From Thermoactinomyces daqus (GTDB lineage Bacteria; Bacillota; Bacilli; Thermoactinomycetales; Thermoactinomycetaceae): a DNA stretch of 50,980 bases. Made by a program: the position numbers and the translations under genes. Shown piece after piece: positions 42,646-50,980 of this stretch. Position 1 is the first letter of the stretch; every line of letters starts with the position of its first letter. The notes beneath the pieces were generated by a model. It did not search any database, was not told the origin of the DNA, and saw nothing but the letters and a program-made list of their open reading frames with translations. The stretch is from assembly GCF_000763315.1 (NCBI RefSeq), contig NZ_JPST01000009.1, positions 1 through 50,980 on the forward strand, in the 5' to 3' direction.

Positions 42646-43668
42646 TCAGCCGCCGATATAGGACATTTCGATTTTTTTTCTGTTTTTCCCATCACCGGTC
42701 AGGAATCGTTCTTCAGAGTAGCGGTCTGCCCGTTTTGCCCACAGTTTTTCGATAAACCGGCGAAGTTTTTCGTCGTCTGCACCTTGCCGCATGAAATCCC
42801 GCAGGTTGAAGCCCTCCGTCGCAAAGAGGCACGTGTATAAAAAACCGTCGGAAGAGAGGCGCAGTCGGGTGCAGGAGGAACAAAAAGGCTGGGTGATCGA
42901 AGGGATCATTCCGACTTCGGTTTCGGTTCCCTGATAGCGGTAACGCGTGGCAACTTCGCCAAAATAAGCGGGGTTGATCGCTTCAAGCGGCATTTCGGCA
43001 TGAATGCGACTGATGATTTCCTGCTTGGAGATTACCTGGTCTGCATTCCAACCGTTGCTGTTGCCGACATCCATAAATTCAATAAAGCGGACAACCAATT
43101 CCCGTTCGCGGAAATATCGGGCCACCTCAACGATTTCCGTGTCATTCACTCCTTTGATCACCACCATGTTCACTTTCACCGAAAGCCCTGCCTTCTGTGC
43201 GGCTTCGATTCCTTGCAATACGTCGCGTACACTGTAATTTCGGGAGTTCAGCCGATGAAAGGTATCATCGCGCAAAGTGTCGAGACTGACATTGATTCGC
43301 TTGAGACCGGCCTGTTTCAGCGGGGCAGCGAATTTCGTCAGTAAAACGCCATTGGTGGTCATGGCGAGATCTTGCAGCGGTTTTATGTCGGCGAGCATTT
43401 CGATGAGGTGGACAATTCCCTGCCTGAGCAAGGGTTCGCCTCCGGTGATCCGGATTTTGGAAACGCCCAGTTCCGTGAAGATGTGTGCCAAGCGGACGAT
43501 TTCCTCAAACGTTAACAATTTTTCTTTCGGAAGAAACGAAAATCCCGAACCGAACAATTCTTCCGGCATGCAATAGCGACAGCGGAAATTGCAACGGTCG
43601 GTCACGGAAATACGCAAATCCCGCAGAGGGCGACCCAGCGAATCGACGATGGGTTTCAATTTTTTCAT
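42646..43668 (-). CDS. moaA: GTP 3',8-cyclase MoaA
   Basis: The 340-aa radical SAM enzyme has the cluster motif CNFRCRYC (Cys26, 30, 33), ITGGEPLLR, and the second cluster region FCSSCTRLRLSS...YTCLF, and ends in the functional Gly-Gly pair. With MoaC it converts GTP to cyclic pyranopterin monophosphate, the first step of molybdopterin synthesis. It is the last gene of the operon, 19 bp after moaD. GGAG abuts the ATG closely; the TTG three codons later is an alternative start. Confidence 0.94.
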   Translation of the reverse strand: MKKLKPIVDSLGRPLRDLRISVTDRCNFRCRYCMPEELFGSGFSFLPKEKLLTFEEIVRLAHIFTELGVSKIRITGGEPLLRQGIVHLIEMLADIKPLQDLAMTTNGVLLTKFAAPLKQAGLKRINVSLDTLRDDTFHRLNSRNYSVRDVLQGIEAAQKAGLSVKVNMVVIKGVNDTEIVEVARYFRERELVVRFIEFMDVGNSNGWNADQVISKQEIISRIHAEMPLEAINPAYFGEVATRYRYQGTETEVGMIPSITQPFCSSCTRLRLSSDGFLYTCLFATEGFNLRDFMRQGADDEKLRRFIEKLWAKRADRYSEERFLTGDGKNRKKIEMSYIGG

Positions 43669-43687
43669 CTCCTTTTACCTGAGCGGC

Positions 43688-43927
43688 TCACCCGCCGCTG
43701 ATCGGCGGAATCAAGGCCACTTCATCCTTCGTTCCGATGATTGTCTCTTCACGGGCGTATTCCTGATTGACGGCAATCATGCAAGTCTCAATCAGTTCCC
43801 GGCATTCGGGATACTGCCGGCCCAGCTCGCGGCGAAGGGCAGAGACCGTCATGTTTTCCACGGCGGTAATACTGATCGAGTTCCCCAGTTTCTCCCCGAT
43901 TTCAGCAAAACACAAAATGCGGATCAT
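43688..43927 (-). CDS. moaD: Molybdopterin synthase sulfur carrier subunit
   Basis: This 79-aa ubiquitin-fold protein ends in the required Gly-Gly (PPISGG). As the thiocarboxylate form it supplies sulfur to MoaE for the dithiolene. It overlaps moaE by ATGA (43924-43927). No moeB-type activating enzyme is in the window. Confidence 0.92.
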   Translation of the reverse strand: MIRILCFAEIGEKLGNSISITAVENMTVSALRRELGRQYPECRELIETCMIAVNQEYAREETIIGTKDEVALIPPISGG

Positions 43928-44364
43928 TTCCTCTCTTCCCCCCTGGCCCCTGATTGGCTGCTAACCCAGAAGGAGCCATCTTCACCGTGCTCTTTTTTCC
44001 AGATCGGTACCAGTTCTTTTATTTTTTCGATGGCGTACCGGCAACCTTTGAACGAAGCATCGCGATGGGGAGAGGAAACGGCAATGGCCACAGCCACGTC
44101 GCCGATTTCCAGCCGTCCGATGCGGTGGACGATCGCGATTTTGCTGCAGTCAAACTTCCCCAGTGTTTCTTCACCGATTTTTTGCAGCATTTTTTCTGCC
44201 ATCTCCTGATAAGCTTCATACTCGAGAAAGATCGTTTTTTTTCCGTTTGTCAGTTCGCGCACCGTTCCCATGAAGGTGGTGATCGCGCCGCAATTGCGAT
44301 CCTGAACCCATTCAATCAAAGGAGAAAGTTCGATTTTTTCGCGGGTGACCGAAAAATTTTTCAT
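43924..44364 (-). CDS. moaE: Molybdopterin synthase catalytic subunit
   Basis: The 146-aa protein has the MoaE order: CGAITTFMGTVR, LEYEAYQEMAEK, IVHRIGRLEIGDVAV, the SSPHRDASFKGCRYAI helix and PIWKKE with the active-site lysines. It transfers two sulfurs from MoaD to precursor Z. It overlaps moaD and mobB by 4 nt each, so the three are translationally coupled. Confidence 0.94.
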   Translation of the reverse strand: MKNFSVTREKIELSPLIEWVQDRNCGAITTFMGTVRELTNGKKTIFLEYEAYQEMAEKMLQKIGEETLGKFDCSKIAIVHRIGRLEIGDVAVAIAVSSPHRDASFKGCRYAIEKIKELVPIWKKEHGEDGSFWVSSQSGARGEERK

Positions 44365-44858
44365 GTTGCTTCCACTCCCATAATCCTGAGCAAATATTCA
44401 ATGCACTTTTCCTGATCATGGACGAACCAATACGGGCACGGGATGGCCCCATCCAACGGAACGCGGGTGAGCACAGCGATAATCCGGTTCAGTTCTTTCA
44501 ATTGCTCCCATTCTTCCTTTGTGTTAATCAATACAACTTTGGGATGATTTTCATGTTTAAAACCTTCAACCAGGATGAGATCCACTTCACCCATAGAGGA
44601 TATCAGGTCGGCAAGGGCAGACGGCCGCCTTGAAAACACAGCCGTTTGCGATGCGGAAGTGATGCTGACCGGGTCTGCACCGGCCTGGCTCAATTTCCAC
44701 GAATCGGTGCCCTCCCGGTCGAAAGTGAAGTCATGCCCGTCATGTCTGATTGCGCCGACACGAAGGCCGCGTTTGGTCCATTCCTGAATCAGGCGGCAAC
44801 AAAAAGTGGTTTTGCCGGCGTTCTTGAAACCGACAACTTGGATGATTCGCTTCGTCAC
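44361..44858 (-). CDS. mobB: Molybdopterin-guanine dinucleotide adaptor MobB
   Basis: The 165-aa P-loop protein has Walker A GFKNAGKTT (residues 10-18), AIRHDGHDF and LILVEGFKHE. It binds GTP and helps MobA or MGD-dependent enzyme loading. The GTG start follows GGAGTGATATT. It lies between moeA and moaE in the same operon. Confidence 0.9.
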   Translation of the reverse strand: MTKRIIQVVGFKNAGKTTFCCRLIQEWTKRGLRVGAIRHDGHDFTFDREGTDSWKLSQAGADPVSITSASQTAVFSRRPSALADLISSMGEVDLILVEGFKHENHPKVVLINTKEEWEQLKELNRIIAVLTRVPLDGAIPCPYWFVHDQEKCIEYLLRIMGVEAT

Positions 44859-44862
44859 AATA

Positions 44863-46110
44863 TCACTCCAGTTTTTTAAGCATCAGCACTTGCACTTGAT
44901 CCCCTTTTTTGACACCGCGCCCGCCGGGCGGAACGATGATCAGGCAGTTGGTGTCGCGGATGGTCAGCGTAACGCTTGATTTTTCCAACCCGGCTGGTCG
45001 CACGTAAACCCGGCCGTCTTCGATCTGATAAATTCCCCGGACATACCGCTCAAAGCCGGAAGGCTTGGTAAAATCGACAGCCATGGATGCTGTGATCAGC
45101 GGCAAGTCGAACTCCGTTTTCCCCATCATCCCCAGGATCACCGGACGAACAAAAAGCTCAAACCCGACGAAGCAGGCACCCGGGTTTCCGGAAAGCGCGA
45201 ACAGGAACCGATTATTTCTCACGCCGACAGTCGTGGGACTTCCCGGGCGCATGGCCAATTTATTGAAAAGCATCTGTCCGTCCCAGCGTTCAAAAATGTC
45301 GACGAGGATATCGTAATCACCGACAGACACCCCGCCGGTGGTGATCACGAGATCCGCTGTTTCCATCGCCTGTAAAATGGCGGTTTGCGCTTGGGAGACA
45401 TCGTCAGGCAAAATCGGCTGCATGAGAGGTTCGGCGCCGCAGTCAAGGAGCAGGCTGTACAACATGTAACTGTTGCTGTTGCGGATCTTCCCGGGTTCGA
45501 GGGGCGCATCTGCTTCCAAAAGTTCCGAACCGGTGGCAAAAATGGCAACTCTGGGTTTGCGGTAAACTTTTACTTGCGCATGGCCAAACGTCGCGAGCAA
45601 GGCGATTTCACCTGGTCCGATCCGCCGGCCTTTATGTAACAGAAGGGTTCCTTGCTCCAGTTCTTCCCCGATCGCAGCCACATTGGTGCCCGGGGCGATT
45701 TCCCGTTCGACACCGACATAGGTTTCGCCGTTTTTTACGGCCGTTTGTGTCATCTCCAGCATGACGACCGCATCGGCGCTGTCCGGAACAGCTGCCCCCG
45801 TCATAATTCTCGATGCGGTGGTGTCGGTGATTTCACAGCGCGGAACGTTGCCGCAAGGGATTGTTTCCAATACTTTCAGCCAGACGGGATTTTCTTTGGT
45901 GGCCCCTTTCGTGGCCCGCGCCTGGATGGCGAATCCGTCCATACTCGAGCGGCGGAAATGGGGAAGCGGAATCGGTGCGGTGATCTCCTCGGCCAGGGTG
46001 CGTCCGTGACACTGGGACAAGGGGAGAATTTCCGTGTCCAGTTCGTTGATATGCGGAAGCAGCCGGGCCCTGGCTTCTTTTACTTTGACAATTTCACGCT
46101 GAAAACGCAC
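44863..46110 (-). CDS. moeA: Molybdopterin molybdenumtransferase MoeA
   Basis: The 415-aa protein shows all MoeA parts: RSSMDGFAI near residue 54, the MTGAAVP segment, the MogA-like domain with TTGGVSVGDYD (about 264-274), LSGNPGACFVGFE and the C-terminal beta domain. It inserts molybdate into adenylated molybdopterin. The GTG start follows GGAGGGG. Ends 4 nt before mobB. Confidence 0.93.
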   Translation of the reverse strand: MRFQREIVKVKEARARLLPHINELDTEILPLSQCHGRTLAEEITAPIPLPHFRRSSMDGFAIQARATKGATKENPVWLKVLETIPCGNVPRCEITDTTASRIMTGAAVPDSADAVVMLEMTQTAVKNGETYVGVEREIAPGTNVAAIGEELEQGTLLLHKGRRIGPGEIALLATFGHAQVKVYRKPRVAIFATGSELLEADAPLEPGKIRNSNSYMLYSLLLDCGAEPLMQPILPDDVSQAQTAILQAMETADLVITTGGVSVGDYDILVDIFERWDGQMLFNKLAMRPGSPTTVGVRNNRFLFALSGNPGACFVGFELFVRPVILGMMGKTEFDLPLITASMAVDFTKPSGFERYVRGIYQIEDGRVYVRPAGLEKSSVTLTIRDTNCLIIVPPGGRGVKKGDQVQVLMLKKLE

Positions 46111-46125
46111 AAAACCCCTCCTTTT

Positions 46126-46605
46126 TCAATCGTGATTGGTGTTGCCGGCCAACAGGGCAAGGGCATGGGGGAGTACGGGCCGGATGATTGCAAAGCATTC
46201 TTCCACGCCTTTGGGACTTCCGGGTAGATTGATGATCAGGGTCTGATTGCGGATTCCGGCAACAGCGCGGGACAGGATGGCGAATTTCGTCTGTTTCAGC
46301 GTCTCCATGCGCATCGCTTCGCACAGTCCGGGCGCTTCTTTATGAATGACGGCCCGGGTGGCTTCCGGTGTGACGTCCCGTGGGGCAAACCCGGTACCGC
46401 CGGTGGTGAAGACGAGCTGGCATCCGGTTTCATCCGCCAATTTTTTCAATGTTTGTTCGATTCGAGCTTGTTCATCAGGGACGATTTCATAAGCACACAA
46501 ATCCCAATCCCGGCATAACTCTTTCAACAATGCGCCGCTTTTGTCGTCTTGTTCTCCTCTGGTGCACCGGTCGCTGACAGTGACGATCCCCACGCGAATG
46601 CTCAT
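46126..46605 (-). CDS. mogA: Molybdopterin adenylyltransferase (MogA/MoaB)
   Basis: The 159-aa protein carries the MPT-binding motifs [27 protein letters not shown] and [11 protein letters not shown]. It adenylates molybdopterin before MoeA acts. It overlaps the moaC stop by 4 nt (46602-46605) and lies 15 nt before moeA. The sequence is closer to the MoaB form common in Bacillales, which has the same role. Confidence 0.9.
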   Translation of the reverse strand: MSIRVGIVTVSDRCTRGEQDDKSGALLKELCRDWDLCAYEIVPDEQARIEQTLKKLADETGCQLVFTTGGTGFAPRDVTPEATRAVIHKEAPGLCEAMRMETLKQTKFAILSRAVAGIRNQTLIINLPGSPKGVEECFAIIRPVLPHALALLAGNTNHD

Positions 46606-47090
46606 CTGCCGTCACCTGTCTTTCCGTCAAATTGAAAATGCCCGTTTTTTCCGCCTTGTTTTTCCGCCAGATGAGTCGGACCGATCACCATCTCAGGATC
46701 AATCGCTTTGCACATATCATAAATGGTCAAGGCGGCGATGCTGGCAGCCGTTAAGGCTTCCATTTCCACACCCGTCACGCCGACCGTTTTGACTGTCGCG
46801 ATAATCTCAATTTCCTGCTCGGAGAGAAAATCAAACCGGAGGTCGATTCCGGTCGTAAAAATGGGGTGGCACATCGGAATCAGTTCCGCCGTTTTCTTGG
46901 CAGCCATGATTCCTGCGACTTGGGCGACGGCCAAGACATCTCCTTTTGCCATTTTTCCTTGTTTAATTATTTGCAGTGTCTCCGGTTTCATGGTAACCTT
47001 GCTTTTCGCCACCGCAATTCGTTCTGTCGCTTTCTTATGAGAAACATCAACCATTTTCGCCCGGTTTTGTTCGTTGAAATGGGTGAGCAT
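46602..47090 (-). CDS. moaC: Cyclic pyranopterin monophosphate synthase
   Basis: The 162-aa protein is a full Moa[15 protein letters not shown] at the N-terminus, [18 protein letters not shown] with active-site Lys and His, and [25 protein letters not shown]. It rearranges the MoaA product to cPMP. The true ATG (47090) is 144 codons inside a long open frame and has GGAGG 6 nt upstream. It is the first gene of the moaC-mogA-moeA-mobB-moaE-moaD-moaA operon and is preceded by a structured leader. Confidence 0.92.
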   Translation of the reverse strand: MLTHFNEQNRAKMVDVSHKKATERIAVAKSKVTMKPETLQIIKQGKMAKGDVLAVAQVAGIMAAKKTAELIPMCHPIFTTGIDLRFDFLSEQEIEIIATVKTVGVTGVEMEALTAASIAALTIYDMCKAIDPEMVIGPTHLAEKQGGKNGHFQFDGKTGDGR

Positions 47091-47115
47091 GCTTAACCTC
47101 CTTCGGGCTGCGGAT

Positions 47116-47219
47116 AAAACCGGCCTCTCAAGCGTGGCGCGGGCCGGATCAATTTTTCTTGAGCTCCCGTCTCTTTTTAAGGATATAGTTAACCGATCAT
47201 CAAAGTAAAGTATATCCTT
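47116..47219 (-). promoter_or_regulatory. moaC operon control region (dyad and hairpin leader)
   Basis: A 9-bp perfect inverted repeat, AAGGATATA (47179-47187) and TATATCCTT (47211-47219), overlaps a probable -10 and could be an operator. Downstream on the minus strand, CCGGCC and GGCCGG (47147-47142, 47125-47120) form a stem followed by TTTT. CTCAAG (47163-47158) can pair with CTTGAG (47132-47127) within it, so two alternative folds exist. A metal- or cofactor-responsive switch is possible. Confidence 0.45.
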
Positions 47220-47319
47220 TGCATTAAAAAGGAAGAGGAGGCAGAGGATGAATACGGAAAATCCCATTGACCAGGGGACGGGGGCGCAATGGGATCTGGA
47301 GAGGACGATAAGGGCTTCA

Positions 47320-47970
47320 TCATTTTTGCCTGCCCGGCAGGTGTTGAACGAAGAGCAGCAAGGCAAAAGAAAGCGCGGCAGAACACAGTGCCCACAAAAG
47401 GGCAAGCCGGTTTTGCCCCGATTCGATCGCCATGTACATCGCCATCGGCAAGGTCTGGGTCCGACCGGGAATATTTCCGGCGACGAGCAGCGTAGCGCCG
47501 AATTCTCCCAAACTGCGTGCAAAACCGAGGATCACCGCAGTGATCATGGCGCGCCTGGACAACGGGAGATAAATATGGAGGAACACCTGCCAGTCATTCG
47601 CTCCGTCACACTTGGCTGCAAATTCAAGTTCCGGGTCGAGGGAGGAAAATGCGGTTTTAAATGTTTGATAGACGAGCGGGAATGAGACGACCACGGCCGC
47701 TGCAACAGCTCCCCAATAAGTAAAGATAAACGGGATCGGCAGGAAACGTTCCAGTCCGTCCTTGCCCAGCACGGCCAGCAAAAACAGACCGACGGCCGTG
47801 GGAGGAAGGACGAGCGGAAGCAGGAGACAGGTTTCGAGCAGACTTTTGCCGCGAAAAGATGTTCGGGCCATGATCCAGGCAAATAAAATGCCCGTCAAAA
47901 TCTCGATCAGTGTGGCCAATAAGGCAATGCGGATCGAGATAATGATCGGACTCCAGAATGACTCAACCAA
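47320..47970 (-). CDS. modB: Molybdate ABC transporter permease
   Basis: The 216-aa protein has five to six membrane helices and the binding-protein-dependent permease motif [16 protein letters not shown] near residue 151. With ModA it forms a molybdate importer. The TTG start at 47970 has GAGGTG 7 nt upstream. ModB begins 12 bp after modA. No modC ATPase gene follows; the next gene downstream is moaC, after a 229-bp gap. Confidence 0.9.
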   Translation of the reverse strand: MVESFWSPIIISIRIALLATLIEILTGILFAWIMARTSFRGKSLLETCLLLPLVLPPTAVGLFLLAVLGKDGLERFLPIPFIFTYWGAVAAAVVVSFPLVYQTFKTAFSSLDPELEFAAKCDGANDWQVFLHIYLPLSRRAMITAVILGFARSLGEFGATLLVAGNIPGRTQTLPMAMYMAIESGQNRLALLWALCSAALSFALLLFVQHLPGRQK

Positions 47971-47982
47971 TGAAAAACACCT

Positions 47983-48750
47983 CTACTGCTGCTTTGTTAC
48001 GAAGCCATACTTGTGTAAAATAAGAATGGATTGTTTTGATAATAAAAACTTTTCATATTCCGCGGCAATTCCGGCCTGTTTGGTCTGTTTGACCGTGCCG
48101 ACAAAGTATTGGATCGGTTGGTGGCTGTTTTCGGGCAAGGTTTGGACGATCCGCACTTTTTTCGATGTCAGCGCATCGGTTTTATACACGATTCCGGCAT
48201 TGACCTGTCCTTGTTCCACATAGGTCAAAACTTGTCGCACATCTTTGCCGAACACGAATTTGTGTTTCAGATCGTCCCACAGATGAAAAGAATGCAATGC
48301 CTGATCAGCATACCTGCCGGCGGGGACGAATTTGGGTTCGCCGATGGCCACCCATTTGACACGGGGAGCCGTAAGGTCATTCAGCGACTGGAGATGATCG
48401 CTGCCTGTTTTCGGCTCAATTAATACGAGGGAGTTGCCGGCGAAAGAATGGACCGTTTGCTTCAGAATCAGATTTTTGCCGGTCAGGGCATCCATCTCTT
48501 TTTTGCCGGCAGACAGATAAACATCAACCGGTGCCCCTTTTTCAATCTGCTGTTTCAGAGAACCCGAAGCGCCGAAGTTGACCTTTACGTCCACTTGCGG
48601 ATGCGATGCTTCAAATTTGCGTGTGATTTCCGAAACGGCATCGCTCATGCTTGCCGGTGCGGAAACAATCAGGGTTGCTTTGCCGGAGGAAGGGCTGCAT
48701 CCTGTAACAAGACCGCTGAGCAGCATGAAAAACGCGAACATACGAATCAT
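47983..48750 (-). CDS. modA: Molybdate-binding lipoprotein
   Basis: The 255-aa protein has a signal peptide ending in the lipobox LVTGC (Cys18) and the ModA pattern: LIVSAPASMSDA with the oxyanion-binding Ser residues, NFGASGSLKQQIEKGAPVDVYLSA, and the final FVTKQQ. It captures molybdate or tungstate outside the membrane and delivers it to ModB. It leads the modAB pair and is divergent from mobA. Confidence 0.92.
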   Translation of the reverse strand: MIRMFAFFMLLSGLVTGCSPSSGKATLIVSAPASMSDAVSEITRKFEASHPQVDVKVNFGASGSLKQQIEKGAPVDVYLSAGKKEMDALTGKNLILKQTVHSFAGNSLVLIEPKTGSDHLQSLNDLTAPRVKWVAIGEPKFVPAGRYADQALHSFHLWDDLKHKFVFGKDVRQVLTYVEQGQVNAGIVYKTDALTSKKVRIVQTLPENSHQPIQYFVGTVKQTKQAGIAAEYEKFLLSKQSILILHKYGFVTKQQ

Positions 48751-48871
48751 GAAGTCATGAGCCGATCGAATGATGCATCAGCCTTTCCATATGATAGAAG
48801 TTTCTTGATCATATTAATGAATAAAATCGAAATCGTCAATCTGCTGAGAAGCAAATCAGGAGGTGGGTTGA

Positions 48872-49479
48872 TTGCTCTCGGGTGTCATTTTGGCAGGAGG
48901 GGAAAACCGGAGGATGAACGGGAGAGTAAAAGCGCTTCTGCCTTTTGAGGACAGTACCTTTTTGCAGGTGAGCTGAGGGAAATGAAAAAAGTGTGTGCGG
49001 AAGTTTTGGTGGTGACCAATCAGCCGGATTTGTTTTCTTTTGCCCTGGATGAACAGGTGCGGGTCATCTGGGATCGCACTCCGGGATTGGGGCCGCTGGG
49101 AGGGATGGAGGCCGCATTTGACGAGGTTCGCCAACGTGACGTCTGGATTGTCGGGTGCGACATGCCTTTCCTGTCCGGGGAAGTGGCGCAAGCATTGGCT
49201 GAATTGCGCACACGGTCATCATATGACGCCGTGATCCCTGTCATAAAGGGAAAAATCCAACCCCTGCATGCCATTTACCACCGGGACAGCGGAAAAGGGA
49301 TTTCCCGCCTGCTGCAAAAGGGAATGCGGCAGGTAAAGCATTTTTTGGATTCAATTCATTGTTGTTATGTAGAGGAAACTTTTTTTGAGAACCGGTCACT
49401 CCCCGTTCAGTTTGCGGAAAATGTCAATACGCCGGAAAATTACCAAAAAATCTTGGACGGGGGCCGGGGGATTAATTAG
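48872..49479 (+). pseudogene. mobA: mobA (MGD guanylyltransferase) with one-base frameshift
   Basis: Two frames together make a normal MobA. Frame one starts at TTG 48872 (AGGAGGTG upstream) with LSGVILAGGENRRMNG, ending in LLPFEDSTF. Frame two continues ELREMKKVCAEVLVVTNQPD to the stop at 49479, with GLGPLGGMEAAF, VGCDMPFL and PLHAIY motifs. The shift falls at the five-T run 48959-48963; one added T restores 202 codons and the usual spacing. The lesion may be a real mutation, slippage or a sequencing error. MobA would attach GMP to molybdopterin. Confidence 0.8.
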
Positions 49480-49805
49480 ATTCCTTTCTTTTGCCACTGC
49501 TTGGTCACTTCGCGAATGCGGTCCAACTGTTCCCAGTAATTGTGAAGCGCAGTTTTTCCTTCATGGGAGATCCGGATTGTCGTGTGAGGGATTTTTTTGC
49601 GTACAAACTGCTTGCTGATAGCGACATAGCCCGCTTTTTCCAATTTGGAAAGATGGGAAGACAAATTCCCTTTCGTCAATCCGGTCAATTCCTGCAAGAA
49701 GAGGAATTCGGCCATGGTACAGGCATCCAGCGCACTCATGATCGCCAGCCGGGCTGGTTCGTGAATCAATTTGTCCAAGCGGGTCATCTCTTTAAACGGC
49801 ATCAT
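49476..49805 (-). CDS. Winged-helix transcriptional regulator (HTH_34/MarR-like)
   Basis: The 109-aa protein is one winged helix: RLAIMSALDACTMAEFLFLQELTGLTKGNLSSHLSKLEKAGYV (helix-turn-helix), then the wing with TTIRISHEGKTAL and a C-terminal dimerisation helix. It matches the small group of YjdC-like regulators that pair with membrane proteins in Firmicutes; no target is visible. Its end overlaps mobA by 4 nt on the other strand. Confidence 0.82.
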   Translation of the reverse strand: MMPFKEMTRLDKLIHEPARLAIMSALDACTMAEFLFLQELTGLTKGNLSSHLSKLEKAGYVAISKQFVRKKIPHTTIRISHEGKTALHNYWEQLDRIREVTKQWQKKGI

Positions 49806-50270
49806 CGGTGATCGCCTCCCTTAATTGATCTATCTGTTTAACCAGTTTGTATTATAAACCAGAGCGGAGTGAAAGAAAACACCTTCAGATCCCGGTAAAC
49901 AAAACCCAGGAGATGAAAGTTAAAGCATGGGATGGTTTTCACCTTCACAAAAAAGAGTCTCCTTGTCATGTCAACCACTGGTTTATGCATAATGGTCTGA
50001 TCGTTACGCCAAATCCACGCGTTTCTTCTCATTTTCTTTGCATGGACTGAGGAATCGTCCTTTTCGTCTTTTTCAAGATCCTAAACCTCATCAAAAATGA
50101 CGCATGGATGGATAATATGATCCGAAGATTTCCGTTGTTTAACCCCGCTTATTTATCATCATGCGAATCCATATGGAAAGGACGATCTTGATATGAGGAA
50201 TAAGGGACCACTCTGTAAAAGAGTGGTTTTATGTTACTGCTGGTAGACTGTCTCCAAAATGAGTTATAGA
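49806..50270. other. About 460 bp without a supported gene
   Basis: No coding region or RNA gene is supported. The open frames are short and lack ribosome sites. A hairpin with T-run lies at 50207-50231 and is listed separately. AT-rich DNA at 49840-49860 may hold the regulator's promoter. Confidence 0.45.
50207..50231 (+). terminator. Small intrinsic terminator
   Basis: ACCACTC (50207-50213) pairs with GAGTGGT (50221-50227) across a 7-nt loop, followed by TTTA. No plus-strand gene precedes it within 700 bp apart from the mobA region, so the transcript it ends is unclear. Confidence 0.5.
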
Positions 50271-50954
50271 TCAACGCCCTCCCTCTTTTTTTCCCTCAAC
50301 AATTACTGAAGAGATCCCGGTCGCTTTTACATGGGTTCTAAGTAAGGCTTCCGCTTCAGTAAGTGCAGGTGAGAGACCATCACCTGAAAAGCTGATAATC
50401 ACCATCATGATCTGCCTTGTGTGAAGCGAAATCATGGCCCTTTCCGAGTCGCTGGTCGGGGAGCCGAAAGGCCCGTGTTCATCTTCGAAAACCGGGAGGT
50501 TCTCAAGGTTGATGTTCGACTTGCCTATACCTTTGTATGACTGTCCTGGTTCACCGACACGAAACGTAAAGGGTGGCACTAATTTGGATAAGTCATAAGT
50601 ACCAACCGGGTGCAGCGTTTTCAGCGAGATTAAATTATTGATGTCAACGATAGTATTGACCTGGTACAATCCCTTGCCTTGAAGTACACGGCGCAGCAAG
50701 GCTTCCGAAGAACCTCGATAACGGGATGGGTCTTTTCCAAGGATTTTATAGACGTTTCGTAACGATGCAATCGGAGAGAGGCCGGTGATGTTAGCCCCCG
50801 TATAAGTTTTTTTGATTATAGAAATTTGATTGGTGATCTTGCCCCACAGTTCTTCATCATATTCTGTGTTCTGAACTGTAGCGGTCAAAATACCCAGTTT
50901 TAGTTGTGGGGCCGCATCTGACAAAGCAGGATCGATATGAATTGGTTTGACCAT
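50271..50954 (-). CDS. B3/B4-domain protein (PheT-like tRNA-binding fold)
   Basis: The 227-aa protein corresponds to the B3/B4 domain of the phenylalanyl-tRNA synthetase beta chain standing alone (COG3382 type). It has the SLRNVYKILGKDPSRYRGSSEAL and VNTIVDINNLISL segments and the GPFGSPTSDSERAMI stretch near the active pocket. In the synthetase this region edits mischarged Tyr-tRNA; the free-standing protein may edit or bind nucleic acid, but its role is not settled. GGGAGGG precedes the ATG. Confidence 0.8.
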   Translation of the reverse strand: MVKPIHIDPALSDAAPQLKLGILTATVQNTEYDEELWGKITNQISIIKKTYTGANITGLSPIASLRNVYKILGKDPSRYRGSSEALLRRVLQGKGLYQVNTIVDINNLISLKTLHPVGTYDLSKLVPPFTFRVGEPGQSYKGIGKSNINLENLPVFEDEHGPFGSPTSDSERAMISLHTRQIMMVIISFSGDGLSPALTEAEALLRTHVKATGISSVIVEGKKEGGR

Positions 50955-50980
50955 GTTATACCCTCCCTCAATAAATTAAG

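Noticed and set aside
47091-47319. Known molybdenum cofactor riboswitch in the moaC leader
   Set aside because: The leader is too short and I could not place the conserved Moco RNA core; only generic alternative stems were recorded.
47091-47522. 144-codon N-terminal extension of MoaC
   Set aside because: MoaC normally starts at the ATG at 47090, which has its own GGAGG. The extension overlaps the modB end and the control region.
50207-50231. Shared sequence with 9214-9221 (GACCACTC) as a dispersed repeat
   Set aside because: The match is only eight or nine bases and can occur by chance.
1-50980. CRISPR array, tRNA or rRNA genes
   Set aside because: No regularly spaced repeats and no cloverleaf or rRNA-like segments were recognised by reading both strands. 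A tRNA scan would be needed to be certain.

Overview
The window is chromosomal DNA of a spore-forming member of the Bacillales (Firmicutes). Gene spacing and strong GGAGG-type ribosome binding sites fit this, as do the many GTG and TTG starts, the rml set paired with CgeB/YkvP-type spore glycosyltransferases, a PrkC-like kinase, CtaG, type 2 IPP isomerase and a Vga-like ABC-F protein. Base composition is moderate (near 50% GC by eye). A thermophilic lineage such as Thermoactinomycetaceae or Alicyclobacillaceae is possible, but this is inference. No rRNA, tRNA, CRISPR array, prophage or intact mobile element was seen; the only mobile trace is a decayed IS3-type transposase tail at the left end.

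Layout. 1-4.2 kb: IS3 remnant, a cupin, a small FUSC-type membrane protein, and a succinate-semialdehyde-type dehydrogenase with a divergent LysR regulator. 4.2-7.6 kb: a three-gene minus-strand operon (SDR-like protein, DHDPS-like aldolase, enolase-superfamily enzyme) that looks catabolic. 7.7-14.8 kb: purine permease, MurF paralogue, an XRE regulator coupled to a membrane protein, an SRPBCC protein, fni and an unknown 250-aa protein. 14.8-15.8 kb: ctaG. 15.8-25.1 kb: a plus-strand polysaccharide cluster (rmlABDC, two glycosyltransferase-like genes, a CgeB-like protein, APS kinase and two alkaline-phosphatase-superfamily enzymes). 25.1-31.4 kb: a Ser/Thr kinase with a SPOR domain, a lipoprotein acid phosphatase, a second CgeB-like protein, an Lgt homologue and an extended LOG-family protein. 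31.5-36.9 kb: divergent tagatose-6-P kinase/aldolase genes, an EamA transporter, a methyltransferase and a PHP phosphoesterase. 36.9-40.2 kb: fdhD divergent from a large FdhF/YdeP-type molybdopterin oxidoreductase. 40.2-42.5 kb: an ABC-F gene behind a 220-nt leader that looks like an attenuator, plus two small ORFs. 42.6-49.5 kb: molybdenum cofactor genes moaC-mogA-moeA-mobB-moaE-moaD-moaA, modAB and a divergent, frameshifted mobA. The window ends with a winged-helix regulator and a B3/B4-domain protein.

How the genes fit together. The molybdenum block (uptake by ModAB, MPT synthesis by MoaA/C/D/E, metal insertion by MogA/MoeA, nucleotide addition by MobA/MobB) can supply the FdhF-like enzyme, whose sulfur ligand would be loaded by FdhD. 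The rml genes make dTDP-L-rhamnose for a surface glycan, probably on the spore. The APS kinase in the same transcription unit suggests that this glycan or its carrier may be sulfated or otherwise modified, which is the most interesting untested idea in the window. The best candidates for closer study are this glycan cluster, the kinase-SPOR fusion, the ABC-F leader, the moaC leader and the one-base frameshift in mobA.
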